Source: Bacillota bacterium (GTDB lineage Bacteria; Bacillota; Clostridia; Clostridiales; Caloramatoraceae). From it: a stretch of DNA of 20,228 bases. Both the position numbers and the translations under genes were made by a program. Under the pieces are notes generated by a model. It was not told the origin of the DNA. It worked only from the letters and a program-made list of their open reading frames with translations, and did not search any database. Below, piece by piece: positions 6,603 through 13,605 of the stretch (position 1 is the first letter of the stretch; every line of letters begins with the position of its first letter). The stretch spans positions 1-20,228 of the forward strand of contig JAEZLD010000153.1 of NCBI GenBank assembly GCA_023415335.1. Direction: 5' to 3'.

Positions 6603-8894
6603 ATGCCAGCAAAAAACCACGTAGATTATAAAAGTGAGCTTAAGCATTTGAACTATACCCTGGGCTTTGTGGAGGATAGTCTAGCAAAATCCATTGGGGA
6701 TAAGGCAAGGGTGGATGAGGCTCTGGCTAAGAGCAGAAAGAACCTGGGCTCTGATGACGGAAACAGCCAGGAGTATATTGACCTAATGATCAATAGTGTA
6801 TTTGAGGACAGCCTGGCACTTAAGGTAAGGGGTCTGGAGGAGGCTATAAGCAAGCCTTACTTTGCCAGGGTTGACTTCACGGAAAGCGGCAAGGAAGAAA
6901 CTGAAAAGCTTTACATAGGAAAAATGTCCTTAATGAAGGATGATAAGGAAATGGTCATCGTTGACTGGAGAGCACCAGTTGCTAACCTTTATTATGAGTC
7001 AAGGCTTGGAAAGGCCAGCTACATGTGTCCTCAGGGAAGGATGGAAGGTAAGATGTCCTTGAAGAGGCAGTTTACTATAAACGAGGGTGAGCTGCAAGAG
7101 ATATTTGATATAGACATAACCACTAATGATGAGTTCCTCCAGTCCTTTCTTGGAGCCAATGCGGATAACAGGCTAAAGGATATAGTCTCCACCATACAGG
7201 TAGAACAGAACAGGGTAATAAGAGCTCCCATGTGGAAGCCCCTTGTGGTACAGGGAGCTGCAGGCAGTGGAAAGACCACAATCGCCCTCCATAGGATAGC
7301 ATACTTAATATACACCTATGATAAGGAGTTCTACCCTGAGAACTTCATGATACTGGCACCTAGCAGGCTATTCTTAAACTATATTTCAGAGGTGCTGCCA
7401 GAACTCGGTGTTGAGAAGGTTAAGCAGACCACCTTCGAGGACTTTGCCATGGAGATAATAGGCAAGAGGTATAAGATTGTGGATCCTGGTCAAAAGCTGA
7501 CAGATTTTGTGGATAACACGGCAACTTTAGAGGACATAAAGAGAAATGAGCTTGTAAAGAAGGAGTCGGAGTTTAAATCCTCCATGATGTTTAAGGAGGT
7601 CCTGGAGGAATATGCTAGGATTATTGAAAAATCCTTCATCCCAAAGAAGAACTTCGGTATATTAAGCTTCACTCTGTTCGAGTATGATGAGATAAACAAT
7701 CTTTTCCTTAAGGAATATAAGCATCTTCCAATGATGAAGAGGCTGCAGGAGATAAAAAAGCACCTGACCAATAGGCTGAGGCAGAGGAAGGACTACATGG
7801 TAGATAAGCTACAAGGGGACTGTGACAGGCGTATAAAGCAGCTGAAGGAAACCATGGAGGATTGTCCTGAAAGGCACAGGCTCATTGTGGAGGCCATAGA
7901 TACAAAAAATGAGAATATGGCAAAGCTGTCGATGCTGTATAAAAAAGCAGTAGGGGATTACATTAATAGCATATCTAAGGTAGATACATTAAAGTACTAC
8001 GGAGAGCTTATGGGAAATTCTACCCTGCTGAGGGAGCTTACTCATAACAGTATAGACGAGGAGACCCTTCAGTTTATAGTAAAATACACAACGGGCATAC
8101 TCACGTCAGGAAATGTTGAGATAGAGGATCTGGCACCACTTATGTATCTGAAGCACCTTATATACGGCCTTAATGAAAAGATTCCTGTCCGCCACATTGT
8201 TGTGGATGAGGCTCAGGACTTTAGCGTGTTCCAGTTCTATGTGCTGAAGAATATTGTAAAGGACAGCTCCTTTACAATACTTGGAGATATAGCCCAGGGC
8301 ATACACTCCTATAGAGGCACCAGAAGCTGGAAGCATATGATGGAAAATGTATTCCCAGATGGACAGTGCCAATATCTTAATCTGGAGCAGAGCTATAGAA
8401 CCACCATTGAGATAATGGAGGGCGCCAACAAGGTAATAGAACACCTCCATGATGACAGTATAGTCCCAGGTAAGCCTGTCATGAGGTATGGCCAGCCGGT
8501 AGAAATAATGAGAATGGAAAGCCGTGAGGAGATAGCCAAGGATATACTGGCTAAGGTTAAGCAGCAGAAGAAGGACGGCTATAAGACGGCGGCGGTTATA
8601 TGCAAGACCATGCAGGAGTGCAGGGCGATGGCAGAGGTGTTGAGGAAGAGTAATGAAGGCTTTTCGGTTATTACAGGCAAGGAGAAGGAATACAACGGAG
8701 GAAGGGTAATCGTGCCATCATATCTGGCTAAAGGCTTGGAGTTTGACTCGGTGTTTATTGCAGATGCTGACAAGAGCAGCTATACAGGCAGCGAGCTGGA
8801 CGTAAAGCTGCTTTACGTGGCTATGACAAGGCCCCTTCATATGCTGTATATGTACCATGTAGGAGAGAAAACACCTTTAATAGATGGTGTGTAA
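6603..8894 (+). CDS. helD: HelD-like RNA polymerase-recycling superfamily 1 ATPase
   Basis: The product is a 763-residue UvrD/Rep-like superfamily-1 protein. The N-terminus (about 8-50) is charged and helical, as expected for the arm that HelD inserts into RNA polymerase. Walker A is GAAGSGKT at 218-225, preceded by the TIQVEQNRVIR region. Walker B is VDEAQD at about 534-539. Later motifs include NLEQSYRTT, AKGLEFDSVFI and VAMTRPLHMLY. In Gram-positive bacteria such proteins bind RNA polymerase and release it from stalled or terminated complexes using ATP, rather than unwinding DNA. I start at the ATG at 6603 because GGGAGGTG lies at 6591-6598; the frame extends upstream to 6513 without a ribosome binding site. 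It is a single-gene unit closed by a strong terminator. Annotation as DNA helicase IV or UvrD-like is the main alternative. Confidence 0.9.
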   Translation: MPAKNHVDYKSELKHLNYTLGFVEDSLAKSIGDKARVDEALAKSRKNLGSDDGNSQEYIDLMINSVFEDSLALKVRGLEEAISKPYFARVDFTESGKEETEKLYIGKMSLMKDDKEMVIVDWRAPVANLYYESRLGKASYMCPQGRMEGKMSLKRQFTINEGELQEIFDIDITTNDEFLQSFLGANADNRLKDIVSTIQVEQNRVIRAPMWKPLVVQGAAGSGKTTIALHRIAYLIYTYDKEFYPENFMILAPSRLFLNYISEVLPELGVEKVKQTTFEDFAMEIIGKRYKIVDPGQKLTDFVDNTATLEDIKRNELVKKESEFKSSMMFKEVLEEYARIIEKSFIPKKNFGILSFTLFEYDEINNLFLKEYKHLPMMKRLQEIKKHLTNRLRQRKDYMVDKLQGDCDRRIKQLKETMEDCPERHRLIVEAIDTKNENMAKLSMLYKKAVGDYINSISKVDTLKYYGELMGNSTLLRELTHNSIDEETLQFIVKYTTGILTSGNVEIEDLAPLMYLKHLIYGLNEKIPVRHIVVDEAQDFSVFQFYVLKNIVKDSSFTILGDIAQGIHSYRGTRSWKHMMENVFPDGQCQYLNLEQSYRTTIEIMEGANKVIEHLHDDSIVPGKPVMRYGQPVEIMRMESREEIAKDILAKVKQQKKDGYKTAAVICKTMQECRAMAEVLRKSNEGFSVITGKEKEYNGGRVIVPSYLAKGLEFDSVFIADADKSSYTGSELDVKLLYVAMTRPLHMLYMYHVGEKTPLIDGV

Positions 8895-8920
8895 AAATCA
8901 AGAGTAATTCACTTCGTAAT

Positions 8921-8960
8921 AAATGGCAATCCAAAGAAGAGTAATTGGATTGCCATTTTG
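8921..8960 (+). terminator. Intrinsic terminator of helD
   Basis: A perfect 14-bp stem (AAATGGCAATCCAA at 8921-8934; TTGGATTGCCATTT at 8945-8958) with a 10-base loop ends in TTTTG. It starts 27 bases after the helD stop. The A-rich left flank may also allow it to act on the convergent LUD transcript. Confidence 0.85.
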
Positions 8961-8980
8961 TTATCTGATATTTAAAACAA

Positions 8981-8996
8981 TTGAGAACTGTCCCTG
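8981..8996 (+). repeat. REP copy E with adjoining 11-bp tandem duplication
   Basis: TTGAGAACTGTCCCTG is an exact copy, preceded by TTTAAAACAA. It lies between the helD terminator and the stop codon of the convergent LUD gene. Its last three bases begin an 11-bp tandem pair, CTGGCTGGTTC (8994-9004) and CTGGCTGGTTT (9005-9015), which runs into the LUD stop codon. Confidence 0.9.
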
Positions 8997-9013
8997 GCTG
9001 GTTCCTGGCTGGT

Positions 9014-9631
9014 TTAGAACCCGCACTCCTCATTAACAATACATAATGTCATTCTATTACTATCTGGCTGCCCTTCAATTATTGAGAGGCTGTTGCACAC
9101 TCTTTCCTTTGATACACAATCAACACATCCATTTAATGCTACACATGGAGGATTAAAACCTGCTCGTTTTGCATTTAAAGGACAAGATATATTTTTAACT
9201 CTTTTTATCGCTTCATCTAGTGTAGCTACAATTTTGTTCTTTCCAACTACAATTATTACTTTATCAGGCCCATAAGAAATTGCGGCCACACGATTGCCAC
9301 TATGGTCTACATTAACAATTCGCCCGTCAATGGATACAGCATTTGAACCAGTAATATACCAATCTGCAATTAGTGCATTTTTTTTGAGAACCCTGCATTC
9401 GTCTCTATCTTTTGCGAGCTCTTTATCGTATACAATATTACCTCTCTGTGCAAGAGCACTTGTGAGGTTTATCTTTTGAAGTGTAATGGAGTGTCCAATA
9501 CCGACAGTACATTTAGAAGGTAGGGTATCTAATATGTATGACTTAACTTCTTCCAAGGTTTCAAAATACTCTACAGTGATATCCCTTAATTTAAAGTTTT
9601 CTTTCAATTCGCGAATGCTTTGAATATTCAC
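9014..9631 (-). CDS. LUD-domain (LutC/DUF162-like) protein, probably 5'-damaged
   Basis: From a GTG at 9631 the frame encodes 205 residues with a clear LUD-domain core: GIGHSITLQ (about 44-52), DWYITGSNAVSIDGRIVNVD (90-109), SGNRVAAISYGPDKVIIVVGKNK (111-133, split around the loop) and a C-terminal cysteine cluster C163, C169, C172, C179. Related proteins take part in lactate oxidation or are uncharacterised; no lutA or lutB gene is adjacent, so a role in lactate use is not supported here. In the same frame, 33 further codons upstream (9730-9632) read as plausible protein sequence but have no ATG, GTG or TTG and end at a TAG (9731-9733). An ATG at 9744 in another frame has AGGATAGG next to it. 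A one-base frameshift near 9730-9740 is a reasonable explanation. Otherwise the GTG start, with AAAGGA 11 bases upstream, would make a shortened protein. Confidence 0.78.
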   Translation of the reverse strand: MNIQSIRELKENFKLRDITVEYFETLEEVKSYILDTLPSKCTVGIGHSITLQKINLTSALAQRGNIVYDKELAKDRDECRVLKKNALIADWYITGSNAVSIDGRIVNVDHSGNRVAAISYGPDKVIIVVGKNKIVATLDEAIKRVKNISCPLNAKRAGFNPPCVALNGCVDCVSKERVCNSLSIIEGQPDSNRMTLCIVNEECGF

Positions 9632-9825
9632 TTCGCCGTTAATCCTTTCGCTATCATAATTATTGACATAATACTGTCTATCTGCATTATAGCAATAATT
9701 GAGATCGTATCCAATATAAGAAATATGTTTCTAAAATATATCATCCTATCCTAATGGGAGAGATATAACAAGTACGTTTATTTAAAAGCATTATGGGGAG
9801 TAGAATTAAACTTTAGTTAAAACAA

Positions 9826-9841
9826 TTGAGAACCGTCCCTG
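9826..9841 (+). repeat. REP copy F
   Basis: TTGAGAACCGTCCCTG is a copy with one substitution. It is preceded by AAACTTTAGTTAAAACAA, whose first 14 bases also precede copy D. A partial echo, TTGTCCCTGACTG, follows at 9844-9856. The remainder of the 9632-10007 spacer is AT-rich, holds copies G and H, and shows no other gene. Confidence 0.87.
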
Positions 9842-9896
9842 GGTTGTCCCTGACTGCCTTATGGTCTTGGGTTGGACTGCTTTTGATTTTAAATTG

Positions 9897-9912
9897 TTGA
9901 GAACTGTCCCTG
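9897..9912 (+). repeat. REP copy G
   Basis: TTGAGAACTGTCCCTG is an exact copy, preceded by TTTTAAATTG. It is the second of three same-direction copies; it begins 71 bases after the start of copy F. Confidence 0.9.
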
Positions 9913-9927
9913 ATACTCCTCAAAAGA

Positions 9928-9943
9928 TTGAGAACTGTCCCTG
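9928..9943 (+). repeat. REP copy H
   Basis: TTGAGAACTGTCCCTG is an exact copy that begins 31 bases after copy G and points the same way. It is followed by an AT-rich stretch containing TATAAT (9971-9976), a possible -10 element for the ahcY remnant without a convincing -35. Confidence 0.9.
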
Positions 9944-10007
9944 GTACTTTTAAATTGGGAGGGTTAAGTATATAATTAAAGAAGTTAGTTAAAATGGGGG
10001 TGTTATT

Positions 10008-10767
10008 ATGAAGGGGGGTATTATTAGGGATATAAAGCTTGCAGAATCAGGACACAGGAAGATTGAATGGGTAAAGGGGCACAGGCCAATCTGTATGGGA
10101 TGGTATAAACAGGACCACCAACCTTATAGTTGCCGGCTAGGATGTGGTTGTAATAGGCTATGGCTAGTGTGGTAAGGGTGTTGCAAACAAGGCTAAGGGG
10201 CTTGGAGCTAATGTAATAGTATGCGAGGTTGACCCTATAAAGGCAATAGAGGCCCACATGGATGGCTTTATGGTAATGCCATCTCTTGAGGCTGCAAAGA
10301 TAGGTGACTTTTTCGTATGCGTAACAGGGGATATGAAGGTGCTGCACAGGGAGCATTTCAAGGTTATGAGGGATGGAGCTATTCTTGCCAATGCAGGCTA
10401 CTTTGATGTGGAAATATGGAAGCCTGACCTTGAGGATCTGTGTGTAGAGAGCAGAATTATGAGAAATAATATAACTGGGTATGTTATGCCTGATGGGCGT
10501 ATACTGAACCTTTTGGCAGAGGAAAGGCTGGTTAACCTGGCTGCTGGGGACGGACATCCTCCCGAGATAATGGACATGAGCTTTGCAATACAGGCCCTGG
10601 GGGCAAGGTATATAAACGAAAATGCCGGGAAGCTTGTTAATAAGGTGTATAACCTTCCTGAGGCTGTGGATAAAAGGGTAGCCAACATGAAGCTTCAAGG
10701 CATGGGAATAGAAATAGATAAGCTCACCTGTGAGCAGGAGAAATATTTAAAAAGCTGGGGTGAATAA
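10008..10767 (+). pseudogene. ahcY: Adenosylhomocysteinase remnant: internal deletion, frame change, two in-frame stops
   Basis: An ATG at 10008 after GGGGGTG opens a frame that matches the start of S-adenosylhomocysteine hydrolase (IIRDIKLAESGHRKIEWVK). After about 24 codons similarity resumes in another frame at 10078 with GTGQSVWDGI, which in intact proteins lies far downstream; roughly 165 codons are missing. In that frame TAG replaces lysine in VAGKDVVV (10138-10140) and tryptophan in GYGWCGKG, the NAD-binding turn (10165-10167). Beyond this the sequence is well preserved through KAIEAHMDGFMVMPSLEAA, AILANAGYFDVEI, AAGDGHPPEIMD and the C-terminal KVYNLPEAVDKRV to the TAA at 10765. The substrate domain is largely lost, so no working enzyme is expected. 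The good preservation of the rest suggests recent decay. The uninterrupted 10258-10767 stretch begins at an internal methionine and is not a separate gene. It overlaps or abuts mtaD, suggesting a former ahcY-mtaD operon. Confidence 0.9.
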
Positions 10768-12061
10768 TTTGAGTATACTGCTGAAAAATGCCTATGTAAT
10801 AACCATGGATGAGGGCTGCGAAACAAAGGAAAACTGCTGCGTGGGTATTGCTGGTGAATTAATAGATTATGTGGGTGCTTATACGGAGGATATGGAAGGA
10901 AAATATGAAAGGGTAATTGACTGCAGGGGCAAAATAGTCATGCCGGGGCTTTTCAACACCCATGGGCATGCTGCTATGACATTGTTCAGAAACTACGCTG
11001 ATGATATGAGCCTCATGGACTGGCTTTTCAAGAAGGTATGTCCTCTTGAGGACAATCTGGATGGAGAGGGTGTTTACTGGGGTACCCAGCTGGCAACCCT
11101 TGAGATGATTAAAAGCGGAACTGTAGGCTTCACCGACATGTATTTTTTTATGGACTCTGCCGCCAGGGCCGTGGAAGAGTCTGGCATGAAGGCGCTGCTT
11201 TCAAGGGGCCTTCAGGGCGCAGAGCCAAGCAGGACTGACGTAAGGTTACTTGAGAATCTTGATCTTTATGACAAGTACCATAACGCCTGCGGAGGCAGGA
11301 TAAGGGTAGGACTAGGACCCCACTCTGTATACACTGCCAGCTTTGACTATTTAAAATGTATCGCAGAGGTAGCAAGGGAAAGGAACATAGCAGTGCAGGT
11401 CCATGCCTCTGAAAACGACTCTGAGCTTCAGGGCTGTATGGATAAATACGGCATGTCTCCAGTAAAGCTACTGGATAAGGCCGGGCTGCTTAACCCATCT
11501 GCTATAGCTGCCCATTGCGTAAGGGTGGATGAGGAGGACATGGATATACTAAAGACCAGAGGTGTAAATGTAGCGCATAACCCAAGCTCCAACATGAAGC
11601 TTGCCAGCGGTATAGCCCCTGTGCAGAGGATGGTGGATAAGGGCATAAACGTATCCTTAGGTACAGATGGTGCCGCCAGCAACAACTGCCTTGACATGTT
11701 CAAGGAGATGCGTGAGGCCTCCTATCTTCAGAAGGTAGCTACCTTAGACCCTACTGCCCTTCCTGTGGATACTGTGCTTAGGATGGCAACTGTTAATGGT
11801 GCCAGGGCCATGGGCTTTAATAATAGTGGGGCTATAAAGGAAGGTGCAGCTGCGGATGTTATTATAATAAACGCTGATAAGGAATACTATTATCCAAGGC
11901 ATAATTTGAAAGCAGCACTGGTATATTCCTGCAATTCTACGGATGTTGAAACCTCTATAATAGGTGGAAAAATTGTAATGGAAAACAGGAAGGTTCTAGC
12001 CCTTGATGAGCAATTAATATACAGGGAAGTGGAGAATTCTTTCCGAAAGTTAACACATTAA
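10760..12061 (+). CDS. mtaD: 5'-methylthioadenosine/S-adenosylhomocysteine deaminase (amidohydrolase)
   Basis: This amidohydrolase-superfamily protein has 433 residues counted from the GTG at 10760. It would deaminate S-adenosylhomocysteine, methylthioadenosine or related adenosines to the inosyl forms in the cytosol. Metal-site residues are visible: H68-G-H70 (NTHGHAAMT), H215 with E218 (VHASEN), H252 (AAHCVRV) and D303 (LGTDGAASNN). The spacing H252-D303 equals that of the characterised Thermotoga enzyme as I recall it. The start is ambiguous: GTG at 10760 overlaps the ahcY remnant's end by eight bases, while TTG at 10769 is better placed after GGGGTG (10757-10762). Gene order with an ahcY remnant supports a role in SAH disposal. 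Other nucleoside or guanine-type deaminase activities are possible but less likely. No terminator is seen between its stop and the gcv promoter. Confidence 0.88.
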   Translation: MNNLSILLKNAYVITMDEGCETKENCCVGIAGELIDYVGAYTEDMEGKYERVIDCRGKIVMPGLFNTHGHAAMTLFRNYADDMSLMDWLFKKVCPLEDNLDGEGVYWGTQLATLEMIKSGTVGFTDMYFFMDSAARAVEESGMKALLSRGLQGAEPSRTDVRLLENLDLYDKYHNACGGRIRVGLGPHSVYTASFDYLKCIAEVARERNIAVQVHASENDSELQGCMDKYGMSPVKLLDKAGLLNPSAIAAHCVRVDEEDMDILKTRGVNVAHNPSSNMKLASGIAPVQRMVDKGINVSLGTDGAASNNCLDMFKEMREASYLQKVATLDPTALPVDTVLRMATVNGARAMGFNNSGAIKEGAAADVIIINADKEYYYPRHNLKAALVYSCNSTDVETSIIGGKIVMENRKVLALDEQLIYREVENSFRKLTH

Positions 12062-12086
12062 TTGAAATATGATGCATAAAATTGTA

Positions 12087-12115
12087 TTGACATTGCAATT
12101 GTGTGATATTATACT
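12087..12115 (+). promoter_or_regulatory. Sigma-A-type promoter of the gcv operon
   Basis: A perfect -35 TTGACA (12087-12092) is separated by 17 bases from TATACT (12110-12115). Transcription would begin around 12122, about 25-30 bases before the first glycine aptamer. This is the best promoter match in the window. Confidence 0.8.
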
Positions 12116-12145
12116 ACAAATAAAGAGGCAAAAGTAAATATATGA

Positions 12146-12316
12146 GGATGAAGGGTTTGGGAGAGACTGCATATGCAGCGCCGAAGGGGCATGCTAAAAC
12201 TCTCAGGCAAAAATACCGAATCTGGACCATACTCTGAAAAGCATTTATGCACCAACGGGGCAAACAGGCTTTCATTTGAAAAGGCTGCGAATCTCTCAGG
12301 TTAAGTAACGGAGGCA
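12146..12316 (+). ncRNA. Tandem glycine riboswitch
   Basis: Two consecutive glycine aptamers precede gcvT. Aptamer 1 (about 12146-12222) has the hallmark GGGAGAG (12158-12164), GCGCCGAAGGGGCA (12178-12191) and CTCTCAGGCAAAAA (12200-12213). Aptamer 2 (about 12224-12316) has CTCTGAAAAG (12232-12241), CACCAACGGGGCAA (12250-12263), an internal hairpin (CAGGCTTT...AAAGGCTG-like, about 12265-12286) and ATCTCTCAGG (12291-12300) closing with CGGAGG. Glycine binding would stabilise the second aptamer's P1 (CTCTG with CGGAG) and keep GGAGGC from joining the terminator, turning the operon on. The first aptamer matches the usual core well; the second departs from it at several bases. Confidence 0.93.
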
Positions 12317-12367
12317 ACGAACTGTAGTGATACAGGTATACGTACGCCTCTTTTAGTTTACATTTTT
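12310..12367 (+). terminator. Riboswitch-controlled terminator (expression platform)
   Basis: GAGGC (12311-12315) can pair with GCCTC (12346-12350), followed by TTTTAGTTTACATTTTTTT. Inside lie ACG/CGT and CTGTA-GTGA-TACAG (12322-12335) pairings, making a long bulged stem. The left arm overlaps the 3' strand of aptamer-2 P1, giving the mutually exclusive folds expected of a glycine-on switch. Confidence 0.8.
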
Positions 12368-12381
12368 TTGGGAGGGAAATT

Positions 12382-13482
12382 ATGGAAAAGAAAACACCCC
12401 TATATGAAGAGCATGTAAAGCTTGGAGGAAAGATTGTACCATTCGGAGGGTATATGCTTCCTGTCCAGTACCCATCAGGAGTTATAGCAGAGCATATGGC
12501 CGTACGCACTAAGGCCGGACTGTTTGATGTATCCCATATGGCAGAGCTCTGCCTATCAGGTCGTGATGCAATTTCTAACATTCAGATGATTTGTACCACC
12601 GATATTTCAAGTATGGTTGATGGTCAGGTTAAGTATGCAATGATATGCAATGAAAAGGGCGGCATTGTGGATGACCTGGTTATATACCGTTTAAAAGAGG
12701 ATGACTACATGCTGGTGGTCAATGCAGGAAACCATGAAAAGGATGCAGCATGGATTAAGGAACATCTTACCGGGAACGTGAAGTTTGAGGATAAGACAGA
12801 ATCCATTGCACAGATTGCACTTCAGGGACCAGAGGCTCATAACATACTTCTTAAGCTTTGTGACGAGAAGGATATCCCTGAGAAGTACTATTACTTTATT
12901 GAAAACAGCACTCTTAAGCTGGAGGGTAAGGAGGTTAAGGCCATTGTTTCCCAGACAGGCTATACAGGAGAGCATGGCTATGAAATCTACTGCCCTGCAG
13001 AATATGCAGTGGATGTATGGAATGCACTCCTCAAGGCAGGAGAGGAATTCGGACTTATACCATGCGGCTTGGGAGCCAGGGACACCTTAAGACTTGAAGC
13101 AGGAATGCCTTTATATGGACATGAGATGAATGATGAGATATCACCAAAGGAGGCAGGGCTTCCGTGCAAGCTTAATGGGAAGGACTTCATAGGCAAACAG
13201 GCTATTATAGACCGTGGAGCACCTTCAAGAAAGCGTGCCGGCCTTATGGTTGATGGCAGAGGCATAATACGTGAGCATTGTGCTGTTCTCTCCAAGGACG
13301 GAGGAGAAATTGGCTATGTTTCTTCTGGTACCATGGCACCATACGTTGGAAAGTCAGTTGGAATGGCCTACATAGATGTAGATGAAATAGAAATAGGAAA
13401 GCATGTTGATGTAGATGTAAGAGGAAGAAAGGTTGATGCCGAGATAGTGAAGATGCCTTTCCATAATCTTATGAGAAAGTAA
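12382..13482 (+). CDS. gcvT: Glycine cleavage system T protein (aminomethyltransferase)
   Basis: The product has 366 residues, the normal family length. T protein takes the aminomethyl group from the lipoyl arm of H protein and, with tetrahydrofolate, yields ammonia and 5,10-methylene-tetrahydrofolate. The N-terminus TPLYEEHVKLGGKIVPFGGY is typical, as is FDVSHM (48-53). The catalytic aspartate is in GGIVDDLVIYR (D97/D98), and GLGARDTLRLEAGMPLYGHE carries the folate-site glutamate. The ATG at 12382 has GGAGGG at 12371-12376. It is the first gene after the glycine riboswitch. A 123-base gap with a small hairpin separates it from gcvH. Confidence 0.97.
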   Translation: MEKKTPLYEEHVKLGGKIVPFGGYMLPVQYPSGVIAEHMAVRTKAGLFDVSHMAELCLSGRDAISNIQMICTTDISSMVDGQVKYAMICNEKGGIVDDLVIYRLKEDDYMLVVNAGNHEKDAAWIKEHLTGNVKFEDKTESIAQIALQGPEAHNILLKLCDEKDIPEKYYYFIENSTLKLEGKEVKAIVSQTGYTGEHGYEIYCPAEYAVDVWNALLKAGEEFGLIPCGLGARDTLRLEAGMPLYGHEMNDEISPKEAGLPCKLNGKDFIGKQAIIDRGAPSRKRAGLMVDGRGIIREHCAVLSKDGGEIGYVSSGTMAPYVGKSVGMAYIDVDEIEIGKHVDVDVRGRKVDAEIVKMPFHNLMRK

Positions 13483-13533
13483 AGCCACGGGCTGGCACAG
13501 CACCAGTGTGATAATATATAGTTTATAAGAGTA

Positions 13534-13552
13534 GAGGTGGGACGACCACCTC
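13534..13552 (+). other. Intercistronic hairpin between gcvT and gcvH
   Basis: GAGGTGG (13534-13540) and CCACCTC (13546-13552) form a 7-bp stem around the loop GACGA. No T-tract follows, so it is unlikely to stop transcription. It may mark an mRNA processing or stability site that sets the relative amount of gcvH message. The 123-base gap has no gene. Confidence 0.5.
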
Positions 13553-13605
13553 AGAAATAAATATTAAATAATTTAAATAATGAAAATTTGAGGAGGAAAA
13601 TTATT

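Noticed and set aside
9826..9943. CRISPR-like array of three direct repeats
   Set aside because: Start-to-start distances differ (71 and 31 bases), the repeat is only 16 bases, copies also occur singly and inverted elsewhere, and no cas genes are in view. A REP family explains it.
10138..10167. TAG codons in ahcY as pyrrolysine or programmed readthrough
   Set aside because: They replace lysine and tryptophan at conserved places and occur together with a large internal deletion and a frame change, so decay is the simpler explanation.
10024..10698. Long minus-strand open frame over the ahcY remnant
   Set aside because: Antisense frame left open by codon bias; no recognisable domain, while the plus strand matches adenosylhomocysteinase.
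10258..10767. Separate short gene of 169 codons
   Set aside because: It begins at an internal methionine of the adenosylhomocysteinase C-terminal domain with no ribosome binding site; it is the surviving part of the pseudogene.
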